The notes beneath the pieces were generated by a model. It made no database searches. It was not told where the DNA came from and was given only the letters and a program-made list of their open reading frames with translations. Of a stretch of 64,000 nt of DNA, positions 37,801-47,100 are shown piece after piece. How positions within the stretch are numbered: position 1 is the first letter of the stretch; each line of letters starts with the position of its first letter. This DNA comes from Promerops cafer (Eukaryota > Chordata > Aves > Passeriformes > Nectariniidae), in NCBI GenBank assembly GCA_013398275.1, contig VZSE01001826.1, positions 1-64,000 on the forward strand. The letters run 5' to 3'. The position numbers and the translations under genes were made by a program.

Positions 37801-38876
37801 AATTGAAAAATGGATATTGTTTTAAAGCAGAACTTGTCCTTTCAGCATATTAAATCCTAATCCCTCGACAGTGTCAAACTGCTGGTGTTCCATCCCAGAT
37901 TTGATAAGGATGTTGTGTGGGGAGAGTCTCCCAGCACTGCCATTTGGCTGAGGAGCTGAAATGTTGGCATTGGGCAAAAATTCTGGGCGTGTAGGCACTT
38001 CTTCTAAGCTTGGAAAAGAAATGTCAAGCCTACAAATCTCTGGTAACCAAGTTAAATTTTGATTTTTGTTGTCTGCTTGCAGGGCTCCCATGTGACCAGG
38101 TGGCCTGGCTTCTACATTTTACAGTGGAAGTTCCACAGCATGCCTGCCTGTGCTACAACCAACCTGCCTCGTGTGGATGATGTGCTGGCATCTCTACAGG
38201 TGTCCTCTCACAAATGTAAAGTGATGTACTATACAGAAGTGATAGGATCTGAAGATTTCAGGTATGTCTGGCCAAGGGCAGCCAGTGTCAAACCTTTCTG
38301 ATTCTTTGGATGATCAAGTCAATGTCAACTTCACTTAAATACAAGTAAATTGTGAGGGCCCTAAGAAGTTGCACTGAGGGCAACTAATGTATAAAAGGGG
38401 TTAATTAGTTGTCTGGTGGTAGTACCACTGGTCACTTGGCTCTGCTTTGAAAGCTTGTTGGGCTTGGCAGGTTGTCCTGTAGAAGGGAGTGCAGTTCAAA
38501 TTCCAGTTGTTGAATTTCATTTTCTGCCAGTGGATAAACTTGACTGAAATGAAATCTCTGTCTCTTTGAACAGCACCTGGTTTTTGGAAGGGGTGGTGTC
38601 CTCATTATTTTACGTGGTGAGGCAGAAAAGCTTTTGAGTATCTGCACCAAAGCTGTTACTTGCTTTTTATTCAGTGTGCAAACAAATACAGTATAGATAC
38701 AGAGCATAAATCAAAATTTCTGTGTGTTCTGAAGCTTAAAACTGCTTTCTTTTTTTTTCTTTTTCTGCAGGGGATCTATGACCAGCCTTGAATCAAGCCA
38801 CAGTGGATTCTCCCAGCTCAGTGCTGCCACCACCTCCTCTAGCCAGTCCCATTCCAGCTCCATGATTTCCAGGTAG
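1744..38876 (+). CDS. SEC14L1: SEC14L1, SEC14-like lipid-binding protein 1 (whole spliced CDS span)
   Basis: Fifteen coding exons join in frame to 715 codons plus TAG: 1744-1806, 23831-23980, 24063-24194, 26212-26340, 26589-26823, 27505-27614, 28348-28537, 31582-31670, 32443-32513, 34034-34205, 34521-34655, 36236-36370, 36850-37101, 38083-38261, 38771-38876. Every intron is GT-AG. The length equals that of human SEC14L1 as I know it, and the sequence is recognisably the same protein throughout. Domains: PRELI/MSF1 about 3-175, Ser/Thr/Pro linker about 185-236, CRAL-TRIO N-region and lipid pocket about 250-495, GOLD about 520-675, Ser-rich tail. CRAL-TRIO domains bind small lipids; GOLD domains occur in Golgi and secretory-traffic proteins. 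Human SEC14L1 has been reported to bind vesicular acetylcholine and choline transporters and to dampen RIG-I signalling. The start codon has a strong context (GCCATGG). No frameshift or stop interrupts it. Confidence 0.97.
14530..14640 (+). mobile_element. CR1-type LINE, 3'-end fragment
   Basis: The segment contains GGGTGGACTGGGCAGTGCTGG, then GGTTAATGGTTGGACTCAAT, then GGTCTTTTCC-like sequence, the typical end of an avian CR1 element in sense orientation. It is truncated at its 5' side, as nearly all genomic CR1 copies are, and diverged enough to be old. Confidence 0.75.
18931..18990. repeat. 30-bp tandem duplication
   Basis: Two adjacent 30-bp units both end in GATTTTTATAC (18,950-18,960 and 18,980-18,990) and share a CTTTG..CAA..GTC frame. 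The second copy differs at several positions. It lies in the large intron. Confidence 0.7.
23831..23980 (+). CDS. SEC14L1: SEC14L1 coding exon 2 (residues 22-71)
   Basis: The acceptor GTGACAG ends at 23830 and the donor AAG|GTGATG starts at 23981, phase 0 on both sides. It encodes AYERRFPTCPLIPMF through RLLKK, a core part of the PRELI/MSF1 domain. The following intron is only 82 nt. Confidence 0.96.
24063..24194 (+). CDS. SEC14L1: SEC14L1 coding exon 3 (residues 72-115)
   Basis: The acceptor CTTCCCCAG ends at 24062 and the donor ACA|GTGAGT starts at 24195, phase 0. It encodes IAGVDYVYFVQKNSLN through INEHCSYT of the PRELI domain. The open frame reads on into the intron to a stop near 24,324, so retention of this intron would give a truncated PRELI-only protein. 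Confidence 0.96.
24195..26211 (+). other. SEC14L1: SEC14L1 intron 3
   Basis: A 2.0-kb intron with one short CR1 fragment near 25,526 and otherwise unremarkable AT-rich sequence. No other feature is seen. Confidence 0.85.
25526..25578 (-). mobile_element. CR1-type LINE, terminal fragment
   Basis: TCATAGAATTGTTTAGGTTGG, AAAAGCCCTTTAAAATCAAG and TCCAACC match the reverse complement of the CR1 3' end. Only about 50 bp are kept. Confidence 0.75.
26212..26340 (+). CDS. SEC14L1: SEC14L1 coding exon 4 (residues 116-158)
   Basis: The acceptor CTTGCAG ends at 26211 and the donor AAG|GTGAGC starts at 26341, phase 0. It encodes VHPDNEDWTCFEQSASLDIK through YTSNIKK, the C-terminal part of the PRELI domain with its last helix. 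Confidence 0.96.
26589..26823 (+). CDS. SEC14L1: SEC14L1 coding exon 5 (residues 159-236, linker)
   Basis: The acceptor TTTTGAAG ends at 26588 and the donor GATG|GTATGG starts at 26824, phase 1. It encodes the end of the PRELI helix (GKEIIEYYLKQLEEEG) and then a Ser/Thr/Pro-rich linker ending ..AGTPD. The linker is the part that departs most from the human protein, fitting an unstructured spacer between the PRELI and CRAL-TRIO modules. Confidence 0.95.
26824..27504 (+). other. SEC14L1: SEC14L1 intron 5
   Basis: A 681-nt intron ending CTCTTTTTAG. Nothing else is recognised in it. Confidence 0.9.
27505..27614 (+). CDS. SEC14L1: SEC14L1 coding exon 6 (residues 237-273)
   Basis: The acceptor TTTTTAG ends at 27504; the split Asp codon (G|AT) is completed here. 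The donor AAA|GTGAGT starts at 27615, phase 0. It encodes DKLDADYIKRYLGDLTPMQE through THKGK, the helical CRAL-TRIO N-terminal region. Confidence 0.96.
27615..28347 (+). other. SEC14L1: SEC14L1 intron 6
   Basis: A 733-nt intron with a T-rich 3' end. No other feature is seen. Confidence 0.9.
28348..28537 (+). CDS. SEC14L1: SEC14L1 coding exon 7 (residues 274-336)
   Basis: The acceptor TTAATAG ends at 28347 and the donor AAAG|GTATGG starts at 28538, phase 1. It encodes IPKDEHILRFLRARDFNIDK, the family signature of SEC14-like proteins, then YYAGGWHHHDK leading into the lipid-binding CRAL-TRIO domain. Confidence 0.96.
28538..31581 (+). other. SEC14L1: SEC14L1 intron 7
   Basis: A 3.0-kb intron with a clear CR1 fragment (28,679-28,850) and a short GGGA run near 30,307. 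No gene is seen in it. Confidence 0.85.
28679..28850 (-). mobile_element. CR1-type LINE fragment
   Basis: Landmarks of the antisense CR1 end follow in order: TTGGGTTGAAAGGGA, CCATGGGCAGGGACACCTTCC, ACTAGACCAGGTTGC, CCTTGAACACTTCCAGGG and GCAGCCTGTTCCAGTGCC. The element is 5'-truncated and lies antisense to SEC14L1. Confidence 0.93.
31582..31670 (+). CDS. SEC14L1: SEC14L1 coding exon 8 (residues 337-366)
   Basis: The acceptor TCTGTGCAG ends at 31581, completing the Asp codon. The donor TAC|GTGAGT starts at 31671, phase 0. It encodes DGRPLYVLRLGQMDTKGLVR ALGEEALLRY, in the CRAL-TRIO domain. The exon is distinctly GC-rich at third positions compared with its surroundings. Confidence 0.96.
31671..32442 (+). 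other. SEC14L1: SEC14L1 intron 8
   Basis: A 772-nt intron with no recognised element. Confidence 0.9.
32443..32513 (+). CDS. SEC14L1: SEC14L1 coding exon 9 (residues 367-389)
   Basis: The acceptor TTCTTGTGCAG ends at 32442 and the donor ATAAG|GTAAAG starts at 32514, phase 2. It encodes VLSINEEGLRRCEENTKVFG RPI plus two bases of a split Ser codon, within CRAL-TRIO. Confidence 0.95.
32514..34033 (+). other. SEC14L1: SEC14L1 intron 9
   Basis: A 1.5-kb intron with a G-rich stretch near 32,560-32,572 (TGGGGGGGGAA). Nothing else is recognised. Confidence 0.85.
34034..34205 (+). CDS. SEC14L1: SEC14L1 coding exon 10 (residues 390-447)
   Basis: The acceptor CAAATTCAG ends at 34033 and the donor CTG|GTATGT starts at 34206, phase 0. 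It encodes SSWTCLVDLEGLNMRHLWRP through RAPRVFPVLWTL, the central strands and helices of the lipid pocket and its gate. Confidence 0.97.
34206..34520 (+). other. SEC14L1: SEC14L1 intron 10
   Basis: A 315-nt intron ending in a strong pyrimidine tract (TTTTTCTTTCTTTGTAG). Nothing else is seen. Confidence 0.9.
34521..34655 (+). CDS. SEC14L1: SEC14L1 coding exon 11 (residues 448-492)
   Basis: The acceptor ends at 34520 and the donor ATG|GTATGA starts at 34656, phase 0. It encodes VSPFIDDNTRKKFLIYAGND through EIIPDFLGGECM, the C-terminal end of the CRAL-TRIO domain. Confidence 0.96.
34656..36235 (+). other. SEC14L1: SEC14L1 intron 11
   Basis: A 1.6-kb intron. I see no repeat or exon in it. Confidence 0.85.
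36236..36370 (+). CDS. SEC14L1: SEC14L1 coding exon 12 (residues 493-537)
   Basis: The acceptor TGGTTTCAG ends at 36235. The donor is GAG|GTACAG from 36371, a weaker +5 context than the other exons, phase 0. It encodes CEVPEGGLVPKSLYRTAEEL through KGAPHE, the bridge from CRAL-TRIO into GOLD. Confidence 0.94.
36371..36849 (+). other. SEC14L1: SEC14L1 intron 12
   Basis: A 479-nt intron with two poly-T runs (near 36,703-36,711 and 36,777-36,789). Nothing else is seen. Confidence 0.9.
36850..37101 (+). CDS. SEC14L1: SEC14L1 coding exon 13 (residues 538-621)
   Basis: The acceptor CTGTCTCAG ends at 36849 and the donor CAG|GTGAGC starts at 37102, phase 0. It encodes VLIQIVDASSVITWDFDVCK through LICREGESVQ, the main part of the GOLD beta-sandwich. 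Val538 replaces the Ile found in human at the exon border. Confidence 0.96.
37102..38082 (+). other. SEC14L1: SEC14L1 intron 13
   Basis: A 981-nt intron. No repeat or further exon is recognised. Confidence 0.9.
38083..38261 (+). CDS. SEC14L1: SEC14L1 coding exon 14 (residues 622-680)
   Basis: The acceptor TGCTTGCAG ends at 38082 and the donor TTCAG|GTATGT starts at 38262, phase 2. It encodes GSHVTRWPGFYILQWKFHSM through VMYYTEVIGSEDF, the last strands of GOLD. Confidence 0.96.
38262..38770 (+). other. SEC14L1: SEC14L1 intron 14
   Basis: A 509-nt intron ending in a strong pyrimidine tract and CTGCAG. Nothing else is seen. Confidence 0.9.
38771..38876 (+). CDS. SEC14L1: SEC14L1 coding exon 15 (residues 681-715 and stop)
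   Basis: The acceptor TTTTTTCTTTTTCTGCAG ends at 38770. The exon completes Arg681 and encodes GSMTSLESSHSGFSQLSAAT then a Ser-rich end, MISR, and TAG at 38874-38876. The tail is low-complexity and a likely phosphorylation target, but no specific site can be claimed. Confidence 0.96.
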
Positions 38877-40815
38877 TGCCACAACAGCTGAAAAGCAAAT
38901 GGATGTGATGGCTGGACACTCGCCCGTGGCAGCTGACTGCAATACAGCATATTCAACTGGCAATTGTGCAAAAAACCCCCACCCCAAAAAGCCTTTTATA
39001 GATAGTAAAGTAGCTGTTTGAATTTTACACTTAGTGGTTTTGATCTTTGTTAGATCCAACAGCTTGTCTCTTAACTTTAACCCTTTTTCCTAAATCAGCC
39101 ATAAATATTTTTGCAAGTGTGCTTGCACAAATCCTAACTCTGAACACAAGGGCTCTTACTGAAAAGGAAAAACAACCAGTGCATCAGTTAAGAATGATTT
39201 CTTTTTTTAACTGTGTAGATGTTAAAAAGCAAAAAAACAAAAACCCTACCAAAAATGCTCTGTAGTGCATTAGAGATCAACTGCAAGTCTCCTGTCAGGA
39301 CATTCCTGGCCATCCTGAGAAATCCCCTGTGATATTCCAGTGCTGCAAACTGTTCTCCTGTGTCCACTAATGATGTCTGAGACAAAGACCAGCAGTTGCT
39401 GGATATCTGACTTTGTGAGTCCATTTTTTTCAAAGCATGCCCACAGAGCTGTGGCCAGGCTGTAACACTGAATATACCTTTTGTACGAGCACATTTCTGG
39501 GGAATTGGAGCTCTGGGTCTTGCTGGGTTAAAGTAATTTGTCCTTTCCTTGGATTTGTGTGTGGAGCACTGCAGAGAGAGAGGTGGAGAGCAGGCTCTCC
39601 CTCACTGTGTCACACTGGGCTCATCCAGAGCTGCTCTGAGCTTTTGTTCCCAGCTCTGTGCTGGAGCTTCACTCTGCTTCCTTAGTGCATTCCAAGCAGA
39701 TGGATTTTACTGAGATTCTCTTCTTGTCAGGAATTTATGCTGAGCTTCAGCTTGCTGCTTAAACCAGTCTGAAGGAGGTGTGGCTTCCATCCTTCCTGAG
39801 CACTTCTCCCTCCCTGGGGCGTCCTGCCCTTCCCTGTGCCTGGCACAAATAGAGCACCTCAGTTCTGGTCAGCCTTCGTGTGGGCAGGGAGCACAGGGAT
39901 CTTCCCTCTGAGTGATACAGGAGAAGATACTTTAAGGATTTTCTCCACCATTTTCACTCCTGCCACTGCCAAAGGTGATGTGCCATTTGGGATTCTGTCC
40001 CCGTTTGCCAGGCCCAAGTTGGACCCTTGCTGAACTCTGTTCAGGTGTTCTTCCCTCTCCAGCCCTCTCTCTATGCACAGCAAAAGGCCCCAAAGACTGA
40101 ACTGTCAGACAAATACAGACCACACCTGGCAGTGGAGCACAGAAGATTTTGGTCTGAAATGCAGCAGGATTTGTACAGTTAGACCCTTCTTGATCTTTCT
40201 TTACCCTTGGTAGAGCTAAAATGAGCAGGCACAAGGAGCTTCTGTGCTGGCTGCAGTCCCTGCTAGGAAGTGGGATAGGGTCTGGCTTGGGTAAGTGTAG
40301 AGGAGCTTACAGAAGTGTTGCACTTGGAAAGCAGAACTCACTTGAGATTCTGGATCCCCAGCCTGAGGATTGCTGGTTCTGAACTCAGTGTGAAGCTTTT
40401 TTATGCCTGCAGAGCTCTGGAGAGGCAGGTGACAGACCCCTGACAGCAGCTCTGCTGCAGCCCCATTCCGGCTGTGGCACATGGCAGACCTGACAGATAT
40501 TTTAGTAACAGAGGTACTCAGAGACCAACCTCCTTAAACTGAACCAAATGGATCTGTTCTGGAGTTAGGACTCAGAAGCTGAAGATGGAGGTTAGGCTGT
40601 TATTTAGGCTGCCAGAGTGACACAGGTCCCACAGCCCCCAGCGAGTGTCTGCACAGCAGCCTGCTCCGGCTGTGGCTCCGGGAGCTCTGCCCGAGTTCCT
40701 GACACCAGGAACCAGGCTTCCCAGCACAGGGAGTGCAGCTGCAGCACAGGGAGGTTCACCTGCTGACACTCACAGCATTTCTTCCCCTTCACCAGGCTGT
40801 AAGGGCTGAAGATGG

Positions 40816-40845
40816 TCCCTTTCTCTCTCTCTCTCTCTCTCTCTC
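40816..40845. repeat. (CT)n microsatellite
   Basis: A 30-nt uninterrupted pyrimidine tract, mostly pure CT dinucleotides, in the 3' UTR. In the transcript it would be a CU-rich tract of the type bound by PTB-like proteins. Confidence 0.9.
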
Positions 40846-41337
40846 AGATGGCGATTTTGCTGACAGCTAAAGAATCTGCTCCATTCAGCACTTCACATCT
40901 GTCCAGGTGTCTGGCTTTGTAGACCTTTTTGAGTTGCAGTCCCTTTTCAAGTCTGAAGATCTACATTTTTGTTTTTCACTTGAGCTGGCTCAAAAGTGGC
41001 ACTTTGGGTTTTTCCTGCTGTTGATCTTAACACATCATTTAGAGCTCAAAGCACATGACAGCACAAACAACTGGGGAGATAAAATTCCAGAAAAACAATA
41101 GTTAATCTTCCTGTAAGCAAAGTGCTGTGGCAATATGACTTGATCACTGCAGTCTAACTTAATTAATTTCCCATACCCTGGTCTTTCTTTCTGTGATACT
41201 GCTCTTCCTTCTCTCAGCCAGTGACTCTTCTGTTGGCACCTTTCCTGTTATCAGTGTCCTTCACTTCCCTGTCCCTCCTCATGAACTGCATATCAAATTC
41301 TGTAAATGTTTTGTATACATAATACCTCATTCTTGGT

Positions 41338-41386
41338 AATAAAATACAGATAGTCTTTAAAAGATTTTTTTATTGTTATCAATAAA
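41338..41386 (+). promoter_or_regulatory. SEC14L1: Tandem poly(A) signals of SEC14L1
   Basis: AATAAA occurs at 41,338-41,343 and again at 41,381-41,386, in AT-rich sequence on the gene strand. A T/GT-rich stretch (GTTAACTGTTTGG) follows the second. Both could be used, giving ends about 40 nt apart. Confidence 0.7.
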
Positions 41387-43081
41387 TGTTAACTGTTTGG
41401 AAAAAAAAAGGGGGGGGCAGTCTCTTTATTTCATTCATCTGCTGCAAAGCTTCCAGGTTATTTTATGTGCTGGATTCAGGTCTGCCAGTGCTGGGTGAGG
41501 GAGGGGCTCCTTGGCTGCCCCCACCACTGACACCTCAGGCAGGAGGCCCAGACAGTCACACTCAGGAAATGATGGGTTTTAATTAAGAGGAGTAGACTAA
41601 GCTTCAGCTATTTTAAAAACAGGAGCCAATAAATGTCAAACTGTGGGTTTCCTAACTCCTGGAGCTGGAGGAGGGGCTGCAACATGTTTGTGGTTGGTCT
41701 TTCAAATTTGATCCAAGCTGTGAAGTTTCTCTAAATGAGAATCTTTAACCGTGGTCATGGAGGTCTGTCAGCAAGAGCAGATGGCTGCCTGACCTACTCC
41801 AAGCTTTAGCACGTGGTCAATATTTCTACGCCAGCACATAATAATGGACCAGCTCTCTGCTGCTCAGGACCTTGCTGAGTGCAGCAGTCTTGAGAAGGTG
41901 TTGTGCAAGGAGGTGGCTTTGCTGGTCAGCTGGGCTGTGCCTGGAGACGTGGGGGAGCTGCCTGTGTGGCCAGTGCCCCTCTCTGAAAGGGCAAGTAAAT
42001 AAACCCGAGCCTGAGCCCCTGCTTGAGCTGGGTAGGTGATAATGGTGCAGGCCAGGGCTGCATCAAACAGCTCCTCGGAGAGGTGTCAGTCTGGTGGAAG
42101 TGTGTGGTTTGGGTTTGTTTGGCTTTTTTTTTTTAATGTGGATTTTTATGAGACAAAGCAAAACTCCTGGAAGAAATTTCACCTGTTTTTTTTTTCTTCC
42201 CACCAGCAATCCCCTGCCTCCCCACAAAGCTGAGGGCTCCCTGTTCTTCAAGTGTCTCCATTTGCAACCTTGGCTTGCCAGCGAGCCTGTAAATTCCCAG
42301 TGAAGCATCCTGAACTGCCGTTCCTGAGTCTCCCCGAGTCTGTCCCGCTGGAGCAGGAGCTAGCCCCGGCTCGCTGGCCCTGCCCTAGCAGCACCACCCA
42401 GTCCCCGCCAGGGCTGTTTGCTCTTCCATCCCTTCGCAGGGCGAGCTGATTCCGTGCTCGGTGTGGGCAGGCAGGTTAAAATGGTGATGGAAAGAAGAAT
42501 TCTGTGACCCTGGGAAGGCCGGGGCAGTGCAGGACGCGCAGCCAGGGTCGCACGGAGCCCTGCCCTCCATCGTGCATCCCCGTGCCCTCCCACGGCTCGG
42601 GGGAAGGTGCGAGCCCGGCACAGCCTCCCGGGAAGCCGCTTCCCAGGGCGGGGGCTGCTTAATGCTGCCGGGAGAGACAAATCCCCGGGCGGAAGCGTTG
42701 GGTTTTGGCTGGATTTCCAAAGCCGTCAGCAGCCAGCTCTGTTATTCAGGCTCTAAAAAACAAAAATTTGCCATCTCCTGTGTTTTCTTGGAAGGGTAGG
42801 AAGGCACTTATTTTATTTCGCTAACTCATGCTGGTGTAAGAATTTGGATGATGAGGAATAAAAGGTCGGGAGTTTGCAACTTGTTTTATTCCCTGCTGAA
42901 CTCCTCCCACTTCGTGCCATCAGCCTCGGTCCCCTGTGGTCCCCTGGCAGCCACAGGCCAAGGGGAGCAGGGAAGGGACCCCGGATTTGGGGCCCTTTCC
43001 CCTGTGCACAGGAGGGGAACCAGGGGCTAAGAGAGACAGAGCTGGGCCTCGCCCAACCCTCCTCCTGGCCTAACAAACCCA

Positions 43082-43099
43082 CAAATAAATAAATAAATC
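43082..43099. repeat. (AAAT)n microsatellite
   Basis: Four consecutive AAAT units. Confidence 0.9.
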
Positions 43100-43288
43100 T
43101 CAAGCTTCCCTTGGTGCTGATGGAGCCTTCCCTGTGCTGTAGGGAGACCGTAGCAGGGCAGTTCTCCCGGGATGGGGCTCCTGAGGGGAGTCCTGGATCC
43201 CAACACCCCCCAGGTGGGGCTTGGGATTTGCTGTGACCCCAGCACTGCCCCACACCCGGGGACTGTGCTTTGAACTGTTTGGGAAAAT

Positions 43289-43353
43289 GAAGGAGAGGAA
43301 GAAGGAGAAGGAAGAAGGGGAAGAAAAAGGGAAAGAAAAAAAGGAAAAAGGAG
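43289..43353. repeat. 65-nt homopurine tract
   Basis: Sixty-five consecutive A/G bases without a single pyrimidine, made of GAAGGAG, GGAAGAAG and GGGAAAGAAA-like units. Such tracts can form triplex (H-DNA) structures when they have mirror symmetry. Confidence 0.9.
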
Positions 43354-43980
43354 TTAATGTCCCACACCCTGCAACAAAAAAGGTGCAGGGCAGCCCCAGC
43401 CCCTGTTTACACACTCCCACTTCTCCTAATGGTATTTTGTGCAGGAAATACCCAACTGGGTGTTGAAGAGCAAATGCAGGGGGGACCCTGTGTGACCCCC
43501 AGTCCGGGCTGTGCTTGGGAAGATCCATAGCCCAGCCCAGGATCGGGGTCTGGATCCACTGTGTGGGTCAGTGGCTCACCCAGGTGTCACCCCACAGCCC
43601 AGTGTCCCCTGCTGACCCCTCAGACCCCTATGGGGGCTCCCAGCCCTGGAGTGAACAGGGTGAGGCCATGGCGATGCTGAGCCGGTCCAGGGGGGTCCCA
43701 GCTCTGCAGGCAGCCCCCGTGCCCCCAAATGCACCGTCTGTCACCTCTGGTACCGTGGGGCACCCACGGGGGATATTGGGCACAACCCACCCAAAGCCCG
43801 CGTGTAGGATGGAGGGTAAAGGGCTGGGGGAGACCCCCGAGGGGGAATCCGGGGCCGTGCTGTGCCCCAGGGCCAGGCAGGGACACGGGTGGCCGCGGCA
43901 CGGCCGGTCCCCGCACAGACCCCACTAGATGGTGCCAGCAGCCCGCGCACCGCCCCGGGCACCCGCGCGTGCCGGGGGGA

Positions 43981-44100
43981 CACTGTCCCCACTGTCCCTG
44001 CTGCCGGGGGGACATTTCCCTGCTACAGGGGAGGGACACTGTCCCCACTGTCCCTGCTGCCGGGGGGACATTTCCCTGCTACAGGGGAGGGACACTGTCC
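43981..44100. repeat. 56-bp minisatellite, two full copies plus partial
   Basis: The unit begins CACTGTCCCCACTGTCCC and ends ACAGGGGAGGGA. Copies start at 43,981 and 44,037, almost identical, and a third begins at 44,093 before diverging. CACTGTCCC-like pieces continue to about 44,150. The near identity implies recent duplication. Confidence 0.9.
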
Positions 44101-47100
44101 CTCGTATCAAGGGGGGACACTGACCCTGCTACACTGTCCCTTGTGCCACAGTCTCGGAGCTGGGGCTGAAGCACTGGTCCATACTGGGAGCCACAAACAG
44201 GGCAGGGGACCCCCGTGTGACACCCCGCCCCCCAGCAAGGACAGCACATGGCTCCTGGAGCAGCTGCCACTCCGGAGCCACGGGGTGGCTGGGCGGGCAC
44301 TCCCGGCCCCCCAGCCCCTCTCCCTGTGCCCTGCACATCCGAGAGGATGCTTCACTGGCCTCCGGGCACCATCCTGGCTGTGGGCTTGCCCTCCCACTGC
44401 TGAGAACCTTCCTGAGCAGTCACCAGCTCCCGAGAGTCCTGGGAAACTTAATCACCACTGGAGAAAACCCTTGAGGATCTGCTGGGAGAAACGGTGTAGA
44501 AGTGAAAAAATATCCTGCTTATTTCTTGGCTCCAGTATGGATTGGCCCATGAGCTGCAGTGGGCTGTATCCAAACATTGAATTTTAATTATAAGCAGGAT
44601 TTCACCAGGGACAGGGAGATGAGAAGAACAGGCCAGTGAAAAAGATGGAAACTGAAAATGCAAGTTCTCCCAAAAAAGAGCCTTGAAGCTCTTTTTTGAA
44701 GCCTTTGTTTGGCAAAACAAAATTTATCTCAAGCATTTTTGCCTTTGCATAATTATTTATTGTAGTAATATTTATTGCTGTAACATACTGCCTCTTCTTG
44801 GAGGTGCTGACACAGCAGCGAAGGGGCAGGAGGAGCCTCAGGTCCCAAATGTGTGTGGCAGAGCAGGGAGGGCAGGACCTGCTCCTGTCCCCATGGCTGG
44901 CACTGTCACTGCCAGGTCCCAGGGGCTTTTCCAGCCCTGGGGAGCGATGCAGGTCAGTGCATCCCTCCTTGGAATTTCTGCCATTCCCCCCAGCCTGGAG
45001 AGGCCACACAGCTCCAGCTGCTCCGGCCACATCCCAGCGGACCTGCAGAGCCCCTCTGCCCCCGTGTGCAGGACAGGGGCTGGGAATGCAGCCCCTGAAT
45101 GGGCCGTGCTTGCTCCAGGGAGTTCCCTTGAATCCCTCACCAGGCACTGATGGATGTTCCCTAACAGCTCCCAGAGAGCTTCTCCCATCACAGTTTGTGC
45201 CAGTGGAGCATTGCCAGGCTCACCACAGCCCAGCTGAGTGTGCAGCCCCTGCCTGGCTCCGAAGCTGGCTCGCAGGGGTGGGGCTGCCCAGGGATCTGCC
45301 AGGACAAGGTTCCCAGGCCAGGCTGGGTGATGTCACTTGGCCACTGGCATCAGCCCAAGGCCATGTGCCCAGCCCGGGCTCAGCCCCCACACAGAGCTGG
45401 CACATCTGGGGTTGGGGGGCCCTGCAGGACCCCAGCACCCATCAACACCCAGAGCGGACCCAAGCAAAGCAGCCTGAAGGTTTTCCTTGCTGGACATGAG
45501 TCACTCTGGGTGACTCCCAGGCTCCCAGGGCAGCTCTGACCCCACAGAGGAGCCAGCTGCAGATGGAAGCTGCCTCCACACAGTCTCCCCTAAAAACCCT
45601 GTTTCCTGAGCAATGGAGGGGCTCATTTCTCCATCACCCATTCCAGCAGCCCCCCTGCAGCCTTGCCTGCATCCCTCCCCCAGGAGCAGCCAGGACACAC
45701 TGGCAGGATGACACTGCTGGCCTGAGCCAGCCTTGGGCAGCCACACACCCGGGGGTTTATTCGTCCTTCACTGGAACTGAAAAAGAAAGGAGGCAGGGAA
45801 GGATCATGTGAGCTCCCCTCGGGTGGGCTGGCGCTGCCCAGCACTGCCAGGGATGTCACTCAGGGCAAGGTCACTGGGCCCCTCCAGTCCACTCCACTCC
45901 ACTCAGTGACTCTCCCCTGCTCACCCCAACAGAGCTGCAGCTCCTGGGGCCCCACAGAACCATCAGCATCTGAGGGGTGCAGCTGCCTGAGCAATTATCT
46001 TTGCAGATATTTGGTGCTGTGCTGTGCGAGGCCACCTACCCCTGCTGTTCTCCACCTGCCCCTCTAGCTCTGCTGGGCCCTGGATGCTGCTGAGAGGAGC
46101 TGCAAAAAACTGAGAAGGAGGAGGAATGGAAAATCCCTTCACTGGGACCAAGAGACTTCTCCAGATCCAAGCAGCAGCTTTGCCCACCCGGAATGAGGCA
46201 GGATCTTGGTAAGCAGTGGCTGGAGCTGCTGCCCAGGACTCAGCAGGAGGCTGGAGCTGGGGCATCCCAACTCCCAGTGGTGGCCCTGTGGCTGGCACTC
46301 AGTGAGAGCAGCAGGCACCACCAGGCCCATCCCACACTGGGACCAGCAGGGCACTGGTGTGAGGGTGGACACACCAGACTGGCCCAGCCACCCCTCCTGG
46401 CACCGTGGCTGTTGTCCTGCAGGACCTGGCAGCCACATCTCCAGGCCCTTCCCCTGGGGCACATGGAGCAGTGACACCAAGCTGTGCAAGCAGATGTCCC
46501 AAACCCCACTGAACCCTGTGCCATCCCCCCATGGGACAAGGTGTGGCTGGGGGGAGGTAGGGGGGGGATCCCAGAGCATTCCACTGGATCCCAGAGCATG
46601 AGCATCAGCAGTGCTGGGGCTTTGCCTCCTAAAGCAGAAGAACAAACCTGTTCAGGCTCAAGGGCTGTGATGCTGCTCCAGGTTTGTTTTGCTTCACCCT
46701 CTGAGGTTGCCCTGGCTGGGGGCAGAGGCGCCTGTGCGAGTGCGTTGGAGCTGTGGGTGTGGAATAGCATCCCTGGGAATGGTGCTGGGCCCCTCGGGGG
46801 GAGCAGGGCTCTGCCCTGGGGGCAGGGATGGACTGCTGGGACTTGCACAGAGCCTGGCACAGGACCTGATGTGGAGCTGCTGGATAACGAGGAGGGGATG
46901 GGTGTTAATTAGCGAGGGAGAGAGGGAATGGGGCAGGCCAGGGGAGAACACACGGCACCAGGTCCTTGGAAAGCTGCTGGAGTTTGTGTCATGTTGGGGA
47001 GCTGGTGGTGCCTGCAGCCACCCCCGGGCTTTGGAGAGTGGTCAGGGGACAGCATCACCCCCTCCTCCAGCCCTGCCCCAACAGCAGCACTAACCCACCC

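Larger units (their letters stand above)
38877..41405 (+). other. SEC14L1: SEC14L1 3' UTR
   Basis: About 2.5 kb from the stop codon to the distal poly(A) signals, with no intervening gene. It includes a CT microsatellite at 40,816-40,845. The 3' end is inferred from the AATAAA signals and from the composition change beyond 41.4 kb; the exact cleavage site is unknown. Shorter forms from weaker signals are possible. Confidence 0.75.

Noticed and set aside
43862..44587. Plus-strand 241-codon open frame
   Set aside because: It runs through the 56-bp minisatellite and has no recognisable homology or splice structure.
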